Source: Miltoncostaea sp036826475
GTDB taxonomy: Bacteria > Actinomycetota > Thermoleophilia > Miltoncostaeales > Miltoncostaeaceae
Length of the DNA stretch: 64,000 bases
Direction of reading: 5' to 3'
Assembly (NCBI GenBank): GCA_036826475.1
Contig: DAISWG010000018.1
Span: forward strand, 1-64,000
Numbering within the stretch: position 1 is the first letter of the stretch; each line of letters begins with the position of its first letter. Made by a program: the position numbers and the translations under genes. This document shows, one piece after another, positions 8,123 through 16,468 of the stretch. The notes beneath the pieces were generated by a model that saw only the letters and a list, made by a program, of their open reading frames with translations, was not told the DNA's origin and made no database searches.

Positions 8123-8242
8123 ATGGAGATCGTGTGGATCATCGTGATCGTCGTCGTGGTGGTCGCGGCGATCGGGGTCGCGGCGCAGCGGCGCCGGCGC
8201 GCGGGCGGCGTGGTGGCCACCCGCCGGAGGCGACGGCCGTGA
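8123..8242 (+). CDS. Tiny single-pass membrane peptide with a basic tail, 39 aa
   Basis: ATG at 8123 preceded by a GGGAGGGG ribosome binding site. The product has one hydrophobic helix of about 20 residues (Ile, Val and Ala) starting right after MEIVW, then a strongly basic tail with two Arg clusters. The stop overlaps the GTG start of the following PRC-barrel gene as GTGA, so the three genes 8123-9275 are likely translated together. Topology by the positive-inside rule would place the Arg tail in the cytoplasm, where it could bind nucleic acid, acidic lipid or the PRC-barrel partners. No known family is recognised. Confidence 0.6.
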   Translation: MEIVWIIVIVVVVVAAIGVAAQRRRRAGGVVATRRRRRP

Positions 8243-8823
8243 GCGTGCTGATGCGCGCCCGCGAGATCACGGGGCGCCCGGTGGTGGCGCTCAGCTCGGC
8301 CGACGCGGTCGCGGAGGTGAAGGACGTGGTCATCTCGCACCCGTCCGCGGCCGTGGTGGGCTTCACCCTCAACAAGCGCGGGTTCCTGGGTTCGCCCCTG
8401 AAGGAGGTGCTGCCGTGGGAGCGTCTCGGGTCCCTCGGCCGCGACGCGGTGATGATCGACGATCCCGGCGTGCTCACGGCGCAGGACGCCGCCATCGACG
8501 AGGCCCGCGCGGAGGGCCGCGACCGCGACGTGATCGGCGCGACGGTCATGACCGACGCCGGGAAGGCGTTGGGGACGGTGGTGGACGTCATCCTGGAGGT
8601 CGCGGACGACGCGCGCATCGTCGGCTACGAGGTCCACGGCCCGGACGTGCAGCGCGACAAGCATGCGGCGACGCTGTTGATCCCGGTGGGGGAGGCCATC
8701 GCCGTGTCCGGTGAGACGCTGATGGTGCCGGCGGAGGTGGAGGGCTTCGTGCGCGACGACCTCTCCGGCTTCGGCAGCGCGGTCGCCGACTACCGCGCGC
8801 GGCTGGCCGAGGAGCACCGGTGA
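8239..8823 (+). CDS. PRC-barrel domain protein
   Basis: A 194-aa protein built of two PRC-barrel-like halves: residues about 3-80 (REITGRPVVALSSADAVAEVKDVVISHPSAAVVGF in two pieces) and about 90-170 (VIGATVMTDAGKALGTVVDVILE, then GYEVHG). PRC barrels are small all-beta modules found in RimM, in photosynthetic reaction-centre H subunits and in many actinobacterial stress proteins. GTG start at 8239 overlaps the stop of the tiny membrane peptide, and the stop overlaps the next PRC gene (GTGA). No signal peptide. The function of this type is unknown; membrane association through the peptide partner is inference. Confidence 0.75.
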   Translation: MSVLMRAREITGRPVVALSSADAVAEVKDVVISHPSAAVVGFTLNKRGFLGSPLKEVLPWERLGSLGRDAVMIDDPGVLTAQDAAIDEARAEGRDRDVIGATVMTDAGKALGTVVDVILEVADDARIVGYEVHGPDVQRDKHAATLLIPVGEAIAVSGETLMVPAEVEGFVRDDLSGFGSAVADYRARLAEEHR

Positions 8824-9275
8824 TCCGCCTCAGCGAGGCCGATGGCCGGCCGGTGCTCAGCCGCGAGAGCGCCGAGCGCCTGGGCGAGCTGATGCACGTC
8901 GTCGTGGATGCACCGTCCCGCCGCATCACCGCCCTCCACGTGGCGGGGCGGCGGAGGAAGGCGATGATGGTGGGGTGGGCCGACATCGCCGGCTTCGGCC
9001 CGGACGGCATCGTGGTGGACGGCGACGGCTCCATGCGCCCGCCGGGCGACGACCGGGAGCGGTCGGTGGCGGGGGGCGACCTGGATCTGGACGGCCGCCT
9101 GGTGCTGGACGACCGCGGCGACTCCCAGGGGGCCCTGACCGACGTCCTCTTCGACGAGGAGTCGGGGCGCATCGACGCGTTCGTGTGCGGCGAGCGGGAG
9201 ATCCCGGCCGAGCGGCTGCGCCAGATCGGGCCGTTCTGCGTGATCGTGCGTGCCGAGCCGGGCGCCGGGGAGTAG
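8820..9275 (+). CDS. PRC-barrel domain protein, second copy
   Basis: A 151-aa protein with the same two-barrel plan as its upstream neighbour but more acidic: residues 1-75 (LSEADGRPVLSRESAERLGELMHVVVD, split across strands) and 85-145 (LVLDDRGDSQGALTDVLFDEESGRIDAFVCGE). GTG start at 8820 overlaps the previous stop. The pair probably arose by duplication and may form a heteromer. No catalytic motif is visible. Confidence 0.72.
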   Translation: MIRLSEADGRPVLSRESAERLGELMHVVVDAPSRRITALHVAGRRRKAMMVGWADIAGFGPDGIVVDGDGSMRPPGDDRERSVAGGDLDLDGRLVLDDRGDSQGALTDVLFDEESGRIDAFVCGEREIPAERLRQIGPFCVIVRAEPGAGE

Positions 9276-9284
9276 CCTCGGGGC

Positions 9285-9608
9285 ATGGCGACGGGCCCGC
9301 CGTGCTCCCACCTCGACCAGGTGCTGCTGGACGTCCTCCCCGAGGAGGTCGCCGGGTGCGAGGAGTGCCTGCGGATCGGCGACGGTTGGGTGCATCTGCG
9401 CATCTGCCTCACGTGCGGCCGGGTGGGGTGCTGCGACAGCTCCCCGAACCGGCACGCGTCCCGCCACGCCGCCGACGACGGGCACCCCCTCATCCGGTCC
9501 CTGGAGCCCGGTGAGGACTGGACCTGGTGCTTCGTCGACGAGGTCGGGATGGTCCTGGACCGCCCGACGGGGACGACGCGCATCCCCAAGTCGCCGCTCC
9601 TGCCCTAA
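9285..9608 (+). CDS. UBP-type zinc finger protein
   Basis: A 107-aa protein that is almost entirely a zf-UBP domain: Cys/His ligands in CSHL, CEECL, ICLTCGRVGCCDSS, NRHASRHAADDGHPLI. In eukaryotes this fold binds the ubiquitin C-terminus; bacterial stand-alone versions are frequent in actinobacteria and their ligand is unknown. DWTWCFVDEVGMVLD closes the domain. ATG at 9285, 9 nt after the PRC-barrel gene, so probably in the same transcript. Confidence 0.85.
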   Translation: MATGPPCSHLDQVLLDVLPEEVAGCEECLRIGDGWVHLRICLTCGRVGCCDSSPNRHASRHAADDGHPLIRSLEPGEDWTWCFVDEVGMVLDRPTGTTRIPKSPLLP

Positions 9609-9620
9609 CGCGGCCCGCCG

Positions 9621-10067
9621 GTGACCCGGGTCCTCTATGCGCTGCTGCCCCTGCTCGGGGGCGCCATGATCGCGGTGCAGGCGCCGGTGAACGCCCGCCT
9701 GCGCAGCGCGCTGGCGTCGCCCGTGGGCAGCGCGACGGTGTCGTTCGCGACCGGCCTGGTGATCCTGGTGGCGGCGGTGGTGATCGTGGGCGACGCGGGC
9801 AGGCTGGGGAGCGTCGGCGCCGGACCGTGGTGGGCGTATCTGGGCGGGGCGCTCGGCGCGTTCTTCGTGGTGACCACGCTGCTGGCGGCGCCGCGGGTGG
9901 GCGTGACCACCACGTTCGTCTCGGTGGTGCTCGGGCAGGTGGCCGCGGCGGCGATGATCGACCGCTTCGGGTGGCTGGGGCAGCGGCCCATCCACTTCGG
10001 GTGGGAACGGATCATCGCCCTGGGCCTGCTCGTGGTGGCCCTCGTGCTGCTGCTCCGCGGGGACTGA
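9621..10067 (+). CDS. DMT-family membrane protein, YdcZ type
   Basis: A 148-aa inner-membrane protein with five predicted helices, matching the half-size YdcZ family of the drug/metabolite transporter superfamily. Typical start: LLPLLGGAMIAVQAPVNARLR, with conserved GSATVSFATGL and the later TTTFVSVVLGQ. These proteins usually act as homo- or heterodimers; substrates are mostly unknown. GTG at 9621; the MFS gene starts 7 nt after its stop, so a joint transport role is possible but not shown. Confidence 0.85.
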   Translation: MTRVLYALLPLLGGAMIAVQAPVNARLRSALASPVGSATVSFATGLVILVAAVVIVGDAGRLGSVGAGPWWAYLGGALGAFFVVTTLLAAPRVGVTTTFVSVVLGQVAAAAMIDRFGWLGQRPIHFGWERIIALGLLVVALVLLLRGD

Positions 10068-10074
10068 CGGCGCC

Positions 10075-11958
10075 GTGACGATCGACCGGCGCGCCGCGGC
10101 GGTGGTGCTGCTGGCCGTGGCGGTGGGTCTGGCGTTCGCCGACTCGTCGATCGTCATGCTCGGCCTCCCCGAGATCTACGGGGAGCTGGACGCGTCCATC
10201 CTGGGCGCCTCCTTCGTGATCACCTCCTACAACCTGGTGGTCGCGGTGGTGGCGTTCGCGCTGATCCCGGTGATGCGGCGCACCCGGCCGCTGCCGGTGC
10301 TGGTCGCGGGCCTCGCGATCTTCGCGGCGGCGTCCCTCGGCTGCGGCCTGGCCCCGGACCTGTCGGTGCTGGTGGTGCTCCGAGGGGTGCAGGGGCTGGG
10401 CGGCGCGATGCTGCTGGCGGCGTCGCTCCCGGCGCTGGTGGCGCTCGCGGGCGCCGAGCAGCAGGGACGCGCGATCTGGGCACTCGCGGGGTCGGCGGGC
10501 GCGGTCCTGGGGCCGGCGGTGGGCGGGATCATCACCGAGCTGGCCGACTGGCGGGCCATCTTCATCGTGCAGGCGCCGCTGGCGGCGATCGCCCTGCCGG
10601 CGCTCGCCGACCGCCGGCTGCGTGGCCTGGGGGTGGAGCGCGACGACGGGGTCCGGCCGCCGCTGTGGTCGCAGCTGGGGCTGGTGTTCGCGTTCGGCGC
10701 GCTGGTGGGGGCGCTGTTCCTGGCGGTGCTGCTGATCGTCACGGTCTGGGGTTTCGGGCCGCTGGGGGGCGCGGTGGTGGTGAGCGCGCTGCCGGTGGCG
10801 GCGGTGCTGGTGGCGCCGTTGAGCCGCCGGGTGGGGCCGGGCCCCTCGTGCCTCGCGGGCGCCCCGGTCCTGGCGGCGGGCCTGGTGGGGCTGGCGCTGG
10901 TGCGGGACGTGAGCGGTTGGTGGGCGGGGGCGGCGCTGGCGGTGTGCGGCGCGGGCTTCGGCCTGCTGGTGCCGCCCCTCACACACGCGTCGGTCACGGG
11001 CGGATCGGGGCTGGCGGTGGCGGCGACCCGGTCGGTGGCGGCGCGCCACGTCGGCCTGGTGGCGGCCCTGGTGATCGTGGCGCCGCTGCTCGCCGTCGAC
11101 CTGGAGGAGGGTGGCGACCGCGCGACGCTGGAGGCGACCCGCGTGATCCTCGACGCGCGCCTCGACCTCCAGGACAAGGTGCCGTTGGCGCTGGACCTGG
11201 CGGAGGAGTTCGATCGCACGCCGCGCGGGGCCGTCCCCGACCTGGCCAAGGTGTTCGCGGCGCGCGGCGCCGCCGGCGACCCGTCGCTGGCGGTGGTGCG
11301 CGACGACCTGCTGGGGGCGATCGAGGACAGCATCACCCGGGCCTTCCGGAACGCGTTCCTGGTGTCGGCGCTGTTCGCGATCCTCGCGCTCGTGCCGGTG
11401 ATGTGGGGGTTGTCGGCGATGCGGCGGGAGGCGGGGGGACGGGCGCCGCCGCTCGGCGCGATCGCCGGCGTCGGGGCGGTCGCGGTCGCCGCCGTCGCCC
11501 TGGTCGTCGGGGCCCTCGCCGCGGGCGGGCAGGACCTGGGCGACTCGAAGATCGCGGATCCGTGCGTCACCCGCGTCCGGGAGGGCGGGGGTGGCTTCGA
11601 CGCGACCCTGCAGGGGGTGGTCCTGGACGGCCTCGCGGGCGCCGCCTGCGACCTCGGCGTCACCCGGGAGGGTCTCGTCCTCAGCTTCGCCCCGGACAGC
11701 GTGGGGGCCGAGAAGATCCCGTGGAGCCCCGCGCAGATCGAGGAGTCGATCCGCGCCGGCACGATCCGCGCGATCGACGACGCCGAGGACCGGGGCTCCC
11801 TGAACTCCGTCGTCGCGGACGTGCTGCGCGGCATCGTCCGCCGCGCCCCCATCGAGGAGCTGATCCGCGGTGGGGGAGCGGTCTCCGACTTCGCCGGCCG
11901 CGTCCGCGACCTCGACGCCGGGGACGTCGTCGACGCCCTCCGGGGGCTGTTGCCCTAG
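10075..11958 (+). CDS. MFS transporter (DHA2-like) with a C-terminal extracytoplasmic domain
   Basis: A 627-aa major facilitator. The N-terminal half has the usual features: FADSSIVMLGLPEIYGEL in TM1, RGVQGLGGAMLLAASLPAL (motif C/antiporter region) and VLGPAVGGIITELADWRAIF. Between the last two helices of the main body lies a soluble loop of about 85 residues (345-430, acidic and Arg-rich). After the final helix (about 465-485) a hydrophilic region of about 140 residues with two cysteines (DPCVTR, AACDLG) and repeated helices remains, predicted outside. Most DHA2 exporters lack this tail. Substrate unknown; drug or metabolite export is the family expectation. GTG start at 10075. Convergent with the MBL gene, 4 nt between stops. 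Confidence 0.8.
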   Translation: MTIDRRAAAVVLLAVAVGLAFADSSIVMLGLPEIYGELDASILGASFVITSYNLVVAVVAFALIPVMRRTRPLPVLVAGLAIFAAASLGCGLAPDLSVLVVLRGVQGLGGAMLLAASLPALVALAGAEQQGRAIWALAGSAGAVLGPAVGGIITELADWRAIFIVQAPLAAIALPALADRRLRGLGVERDDGVRPPLWSQLGLVFAFGALVGALFLAVLLIVTVWGFGPLGGAVVVSALPVAAVLVAPLSRRVGPGPSCLAGAPVLAAGLVGLALVRDVSGWWAGAALAVCGAGFGLLVPPLTHASVTGGSGLAVAATRSVAARHVGLVAALVIVAPLLAVDLEEGGDRATLEATRVILDARLDLQDKVPLALDLAEEFDRTPRGAVPDLAKVFAARGAAGDPSLAVVRDDLLGAIEDSITRAFRNAFLVSALFAILALVPVMWGLSAMRREAGGRAPPLGAIAGVGAVAVAAVALVVGALAAGGQDLGDSKIADPCVTRVREGGGGFDATLQGVVLDGLAGAACDLGVTREGLVLSFAPDSVGAEKIPWSPAQIEESIRAGTIRAIDDAEDRGSLNSVVADVLRGIVRRAPIEELIRGGGAVSDFAGRVRDLDAGDVVDALRGLLP

Positions 11959-11962
11959 GCGT

Positions 11963-12868
11963 TCACCCGTCGCCGCGCCAGTGGGCCACGGGCATCCAGT
12001 GGTGGCGCCCCTCCAGACGCACGAGCTCCCCGAAGGGCTCCGGGAAGTGGCACGCGCCCATGATCAGGCCCTCGGCGCCGATGCGCTCCGCGAGCCGGGC
12101 GCGCGTCTCCCTGGCGACCTCGGGCTCCATGTCGAACGCGCACCTCATGGCGGGATCGGTCACCTGGGCGGGGTGGAGCCAGAGGTCGCCGACAAGGATC
12201 GCCCGTTCGCCGCCCGAGTCGATGAGCAGGCTCGAGCTGCCCGGAGTGTGCCCCGGCGTGGGCAGCAGCCGCAGATGCTCCGATACGTCGTGCTCGCCGT
12301 CGACGAGGTCCACGTCGCCGGCCTCGACGAGCGGGCCGATGGTGTCCCCGACGTATGGCACCGGGAAGGCCTCCTGGACGTCGGGGCGGCGCCATGCGTC
12401 CCAGTCGCGGCTCGGCACCACGATGCGCGCGCGGGGGAACGCCCGGCCCGGGTCGCCGCCCTCACCGGACGTGACGAGCCCGCCCACGTGGTCGGGGTGG
12501 ATGTGCGTGATCACGACGGTGTCGACCTCCTCGGGCGCCACGTCGACGGCGGCGAGCCTCCGGCCGAGCTGCCCCTCGACACCGAGGAACGACGGGAACG
12601 CCAGCGCCCGGGCGCCGCATCCGGTGTCCACCAGCACGCAGCGGTCCGCCCCGCGCAGCAGATAGCAGGTCACCACATACCGCCAGCCGCCGTCCGCGGA
12701 GAACGCCCCCGGGCAGCGCGCGCGGTGACCCTCCCACTCCGCTTCGGAGACCCCCGTGAACACCTGGTCGATGCCGAGCGGGAAGTCGAGGTCGACGTCG
12801 AGCAGGGCGGTGATGCTGATGTCGCCGACGGCGACGGTCGGCGAGGCGGGTGCGTTCGTGGTCTGCAT
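11963..12868 (-). CDS. MBL-fold metallo-hydrolase (AHL-lactonase / quorum-quenching type)
   Basis: A 301-aa zinc hydrolase. VITHIHPDHVGG is the HxHxDH motif; PTPGHTPGSSSLLID supplies the next His; AILVGDLWLHPAQ the bridging Asp; a terminal His lies in MGACHFPEP. Order and spacing fit the lactonase-like branch, which opens N-acyl homoserine lactones or other lactones and esters; the real substrate is not deducible. ATG at 12868 chosen because GGGAGGAG is 3-10 nt upstream; an in-frame ATG at 12916 has none. It lies 72 nt downstream of the LuxR-family regulator on the same strand and is probably its target or operon partner. Confidence 0.85.
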   Translation of the reverse strand: MQTTNAPASPTVAVGDISITALLDVDLDFPLGIDQVFTGVSEAEWEGHRARCPGAFSADGGWRYVVTCYLLRGADRCVLVDTGCGARALAFPSFLGVEGQLGRRLAAVDVAPEEVDTVVITHIHPDHVGGLVTSGEGGDPGRAFPRARIVVPSRDWDAWRRPDVQEAFPVPYVGDTIGPLVEAGDVDLVDGEHDVSEHLRLLPTPGHTPGSSSLLIDSGGERAILVGDLWLHPAQVTDPAMRCAFDMEPEVARETRARLAERIGAEGLIMGACHFPEPFGELVRLEGRHHWMPVAHWRGDG

Positions 12869-12940
12869 GGCTCCTCCCTGACGCGGTGATCGCGCCACCG
12901 ACGCTAGGCGCCGCATGTCCTCACCCGCATCCCAAGTTCT

Positions 12941-15900
12941 TCACATCTGTCGACCGCCGCGGGGCGCGCTCCTCGCCGCCGGGTCCCCTGCGAGCCCGTT
13001 CTCGATCGCGGCCCGCGTGGCGGCGGCGCGGTTGTTCACGCCCAGCTTCCCGAAGATGTTCGAGACGTGACGGATGGCCGTGCCCTCGCTGATCACGAGA
13101 CGTTCGGCGATCTGCCTGTTGGTCAGGCCCTCGGCGATCAGGGCGAGCACCTCGTACTCCCGGGTCGTGAGTCGCAGGACCCCGGCCGGATCGTGCGCGC
13201 TCAGCCCCATCTCGCCCGCCAGGCGCACCACCTCCTCCCGCGCGATCGGCGCGGGGAGCGTCTCGAGCAGCGCGAGCGCGGCCGCCATGGACGGACCGGG
13301 ATCCCGGCCCTGCGCGCGGGCGAGCCGCGCGAGGTCCACGTGGCAGAGGGCGAGGTCGAAGTCGCAGCCGATCGCCTCGAGCGCCGCGCGACCCTCGCCC
13401 AGCAGACGGCGGGCGGCGGTCAGGTCGCCCGCGTCCGAGGCGATGCGCCCGCGCGTGCGCAACGACAGCGCGACGACCCAGCGGCAGCCGATGTCCGCGC
13501 CGAGCTCACCGGAGTGCGACGCCGCCGCCGCGGCGCCCGCGAGATCGCCCGCCCGGCGCCGCGCGTCGCCCAGCCAGCCGAGGAACCGGGACAGGATCCC
13601 CGGGTGCCCGGTGCGCTCGGCGATCCGGATCGCGCGCTCCAGGTCGGCCAGGGCGCCGTCGATGTCGCCGTGCTCCCGTCGCGCGAATCCCAGGGCGCCG
13701 AGCGCCCAGGCCGTGTTGGGCTCGTCCGGCGAGAGGTCGAACCCGCGCTCGCACTCCGCGATCCCGAGCGCCGTCTCCCCGCGCGCCGCCTCGTACAGGC
13801 CGCGCGCCCATGCCGCCCAGCTGCGCAGGCGCGGATCCGCGACCGCGTCGCCGATCGCCCCGCCGCGGGCGGCGGCCCGGAGCGCGTCGTCGAACCGGCC
13901 CATCTGGTAGAGCGAGTGGGCGACGAAAAAGTGGCAATGCCCCAGCCACCATGTCTCGCCGGTGCGCTCCAGCAGGGGGATGGCCCGGGACCCCTCCCGG
14001 ACACCCTCCTCGAACCGGCCCGTCCACCAGCCCTGACGGGTCCGGATGTAGAGGGCCCGCCCGAGGGCGGCATCGTCTCCGAGCGCCTCGGCGAGGGCGA
14101 TCGCCCGTCGCGAGCCGTGCTCCGCGTCGTCGGGCCGGCCGAGGTGGCTCGCGGTGTGCGCGGCCCAGAAGTGGAACGACGAGGCGAGCGCCGGGTCGGG
14201 GACCTCGCCCACGGTCGGCGCCAGCGCCGCGAGCAGCTCCCGGCTCTCGCTCATGCGGCCCAGGAAGTAGAGGGACGCGACCAGCCGGAGGCTCAGCTCC
14301 ATCGACCTGCGCTCACGCTCGACGGCGGGGAGCCGCTCGGTGTGGCGGAGCGCGTCGCGCAGCATCGCGCTGGCCTCGGCGTGCGCGTACCGCGCGAAGC
14401 TCCGCTCGGCCGCCCGGTGGAGGTACGCGACGGCGCGCGCCGCGTCGTCCGTGCGCGACCAGTGGTGGGCGAGGAGGCCGCCGACCTCGTCGGTGCGGCC
14501 CGCGAACAGGTCCTCGAGACAGCGCCCGACCGCGCGGTGCGTCGCCCGCCGCACCTCGGGGCTCAGGCTGTGGTACGCGACGTCCTGGGTGAGCGCGTGC
14601 TTGAACTCGAACCCGCCCTCGCCCTCCACGACGGCCTCGACGAGGAACTCCTCCCGGACCAGCTCCTGCATCCCGGCGTCGGAGGTGGGTGCCGACGGGA
14701 GCACCGCGGCGAGCAGCCGGGAGGTGAAGCGCCGGCCGAGGATGGCGGCCGTCTGGAGCGCCGAGCGGGCGTCGTCCCCGAGCCGGTCGATGCGCGCCAT
14801 CAGGACGTCCTCGACCTGCCCCGGGACGATCCCCTCGCCCACGCCGCGGGGGCTCGCCAGCGAGAGCTCCTCCAGGAAGAACGGGTTGCCCTCGCCGCGG
14901 GCGAGGATGGCCCGGCCGAAGGCCTCGGGGACGTCCTCCGCCCCGAGCACGGACCGCACGACCTCGAGCGAGTCGGCCGGCCCGAGCGGCGGCAGGGCGA
15001 TCTGGGCCGCGTGCGACAACTCCAGCCATCCCGGCCGGCAGCCCGGGCGGTAGGTGGTCAGCAGGATCACCCGCGACGCGGCCAGGCCCGAGGCGAGCGA
15101 CGCGAGGAACCGTCCGGACGTGTCGTCGGCCCAGTGCAGGTCCTCCACCGCGACGACCAGCGCCTCATCGCGGGAGGCGGCCAGGACGAGGTGGCGGAGC
15201 GCCTCGAAGGTGCGGGCGCGCACCGCCTCGGGGCTCAGGGGCCTGATCAGCTCGGCCTCACCGGCCGCGTCGAGGGCGCCGAGCAGATGCAGCACGTAGG
15301 GCGCGCCCGCCGGCGGCGCCTGGAAGCGGCGGAACGCCTCGGCCACGGCCGACTCGACCCCGCCCCCGTGGGGTATGCCGCAGAGCTGGGCGACCAGGTC
15401 CAGGACCGGCAGGTAGGGGTGACTCGCCCCGTACGGCGAGCACCGGCCCTCGATCCAGCGCATGCCCGTCGCCGCCCGGCGCGCCTCGTCCATGAGCCGG
15501 GTCTTCCCCATGCCGGGCTCGCCGACGATCCCGACCACCTGACCCACCCCGGACGCGGCGAGCGCGAGCGCCTCGTCGATGAGTCTCATCTGACGCTCGC
15601 GGCCCACGAAGCGGCTCGCGGGCCGGCTCCGCCGGGTCCAGGCGGGAGGGGCGGATCCGGGACCGAGGATGCGGAGCGGGCCGCGGCCCGCGTCGCCGGT
15701 GGGCTCCACCGCGATCCCATCGGGTATGCGCAGCCCGAGGGACGCCGCGGCGAGGATCTCCCCCGGGGCGGCGGACCCGGCCAGGGCGACCGCGTCGGCG
15801 ATCGGGTCGTCGCCGCCGGAGAGCTCGGACCACCGGTCCGGCTCGGCCGCGAGGCGGCCCGAGACCACGCCGATCGCGGGAGACCTCGCGCCCTCCTCCG

Positions 15901-16282
15901 CCTCGTCGCGGATGCGGAGCGCGGCCAGGAGCGCGCGGCGGAGGTGGTCCTCGAGCGAGCGGGGCGCTCCGAACACGCAGGCGGCGGCGTCCGCTCCGGG
16001 CGCGGGGGCGACCACGCCCCCGAGTTGCCGGGCCACCTCGCCGAGCCAGCCGACGGCGGCGGGGTCGGCCCGGGCCACCGCGACGACGCTGGCGTGCCTG
16101 AGCCCCGGGACGGGCGTGCGGGTCGGAGCCGCCGGCAGCGCCGTCCCGCAGTTCCCGCAGAAGCGGTTCCCCGGCGGGACGGCGGTCCCGCACGCGGGGC
16201 ACGCGGAGCGCTCGGCGGACGCGTGCCGCGGGCCCGCCCCGTCGGGGGCGGCGGGCTCGGCGCGGTGCGCGTCGGCGTCCAT
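12941..16282 (-). CDS. Large LuxR-family ATPase regulator with zinc ribbon and degenerate cyclase domain
   Basis: A 1113-aa signal-transduction ATPase. In order: a zinc ribbon (C28, C31, C42, C45), a region of about 140 residues resembling class III adenylate cyclase but lacking the metal-binding Asp motif (residues about 60-200), an AAA/STAND ATPase with Walker A GEPGMGKT (254-261) and Walker B VVAVEDLHWADD, a long TPR-like helical array (about 600-1030), and a C-terminal LuxR HTH (LTTREYEVLALIAEGLTNRQIAERLVI, split here). It should be a ligand-switched transcription factor of the MalT/LAL class. ATG start at 16282 has no clear Shine-Dalgarno; an in-frame ATG at 16333 is possible. Divergent from the aldehyde dehydrogenase with a palindrome between them. 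Confidence 0.85.
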   Translation of the reverse strand: MDADAHRAEPAAPDGAGPRHASAERSACPACGTAVPPGNRFCGNCGTALPAAPTRTPVPGLRHASVVAVARADPAAVGWLGEVARQLGGVVAPAPGADAAACVFGAPRSLEDHLRRALLAALRIRDEAEEGARSPAIGVVSGRLAAEPDRWSELSGGDDPIADAVALAGSAAPGEILAAASLGLRIPDGIAVEPTGDAGRGPLRILGPGSAPPAWTRRSRPASRFVGRERQMRLIDEALALAASGVGQVVGIVGEPGMGKTRLMDEARRAATGMRWIEGRCSPYGASHPYLPVLDLVAQLCGIPHGGGVESAVAEAFRRFQAPPAGAPYVLHLLGALDAAGEAELIRPLSPEAVRARTFEALRHLVLAASRDEALVVAVEDLHWADDTSGRFLASLASGLAASRVILLTTYRPGCRPGWLELSHAAQIALPPLGPADSLEVVRSVLGAEDVPEAFGRAILARGEGNPFFLEELSLASPRGVGEGIVPGQVEDVLMARIDRLGDDARSALQTAAILGRRFTSRLLAAVLPSAPTSDAGMQELVREEFLVEAVVEGEGGFEFKHALTQDVAYHSLSPEVRRATHRAVGRCLEDLFAGRTDEVGGLLAHHWSRTDDAARAVAYLHRAAERSFARYAHAEASAMLRDALRHTERLPAVERERRSMELSLRLVASLYFLGRMSESRELLAALAPTVGEVPDPALASSFHFWAAHTASHLGRPDDAEHGSRRAIALAEALGDDAALGRALYIRTRQGWWTGRFEEGVREGSRAIPLLERTGETWWLGHCHFFVAHSLYQMGRFDDALRAAARGGAIGDAVADPRLRSWAAWARGLYEAARGETALGIAECERGFDLSPDEPNTAWALGALGFARREHGDIDGALADLERAIRIAERTGHPGILSRFLGWLGDARRRAGDLAGAAAAASHSGELGADIGCRWVVALSLRTRGRIASDAGDLTAARRLLGEGRAALEAIGCDFDLALCHVDLARLARAQGRDPGPSMAAALALLETLPAPIAREEVVRLAGEMGLSAHDPAGVLRLTTREYEVLALIAEGLTNRQIAERLVISEGTAIRHVSNIFGKLGVNNRAAATRAAIENGLAGDPAARSAPRGGRQM

Positions 16283-16305
16283 GGTCGGGGGATTCTGACA
16301 CGGCG

Positions 16306-16322
16306 GATCGGCTCCGCCGATC
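16306..16322. promoter_or_regulatory. 17-bp palindrome between divergent luxR-type and aldehyde dehydrogenase genes
   Basis: GATCGGC-TCC-GCCGATC, a perfect 7-bp inverted repeat with a 3-bp centre. It lies just upstream of the regulator start at 16282 and 147 bp before the aldehyde dehydrogenase start. LuxR-type HTH dimers bind palindromes of this size, so autoregulation is plausible; no direct evidence. Confidence 0.4.
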
Positions 16323-16468
16323 GCGTCTCGCATCGCGCCGTGTGTACATACGACCGGCCGGTCGCGGCCGTGGGACGCCGCGAGATCGAAAGTCCTTGGG
16401 ATGCGTCGCACGGGTCCTGATCGGAGGATGCGACCCGCAATCGCCGCCCAGATCCCAGGGAGCGTCCG

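Noticed and set aside
12869..12916. Longer start (ATG at 12916) for the MBL-fold gene
   Set aside because: No ribosome binding site there, whereas the ATG at 12868 has GGGAGGAG; the extra residues are unlike the family start.
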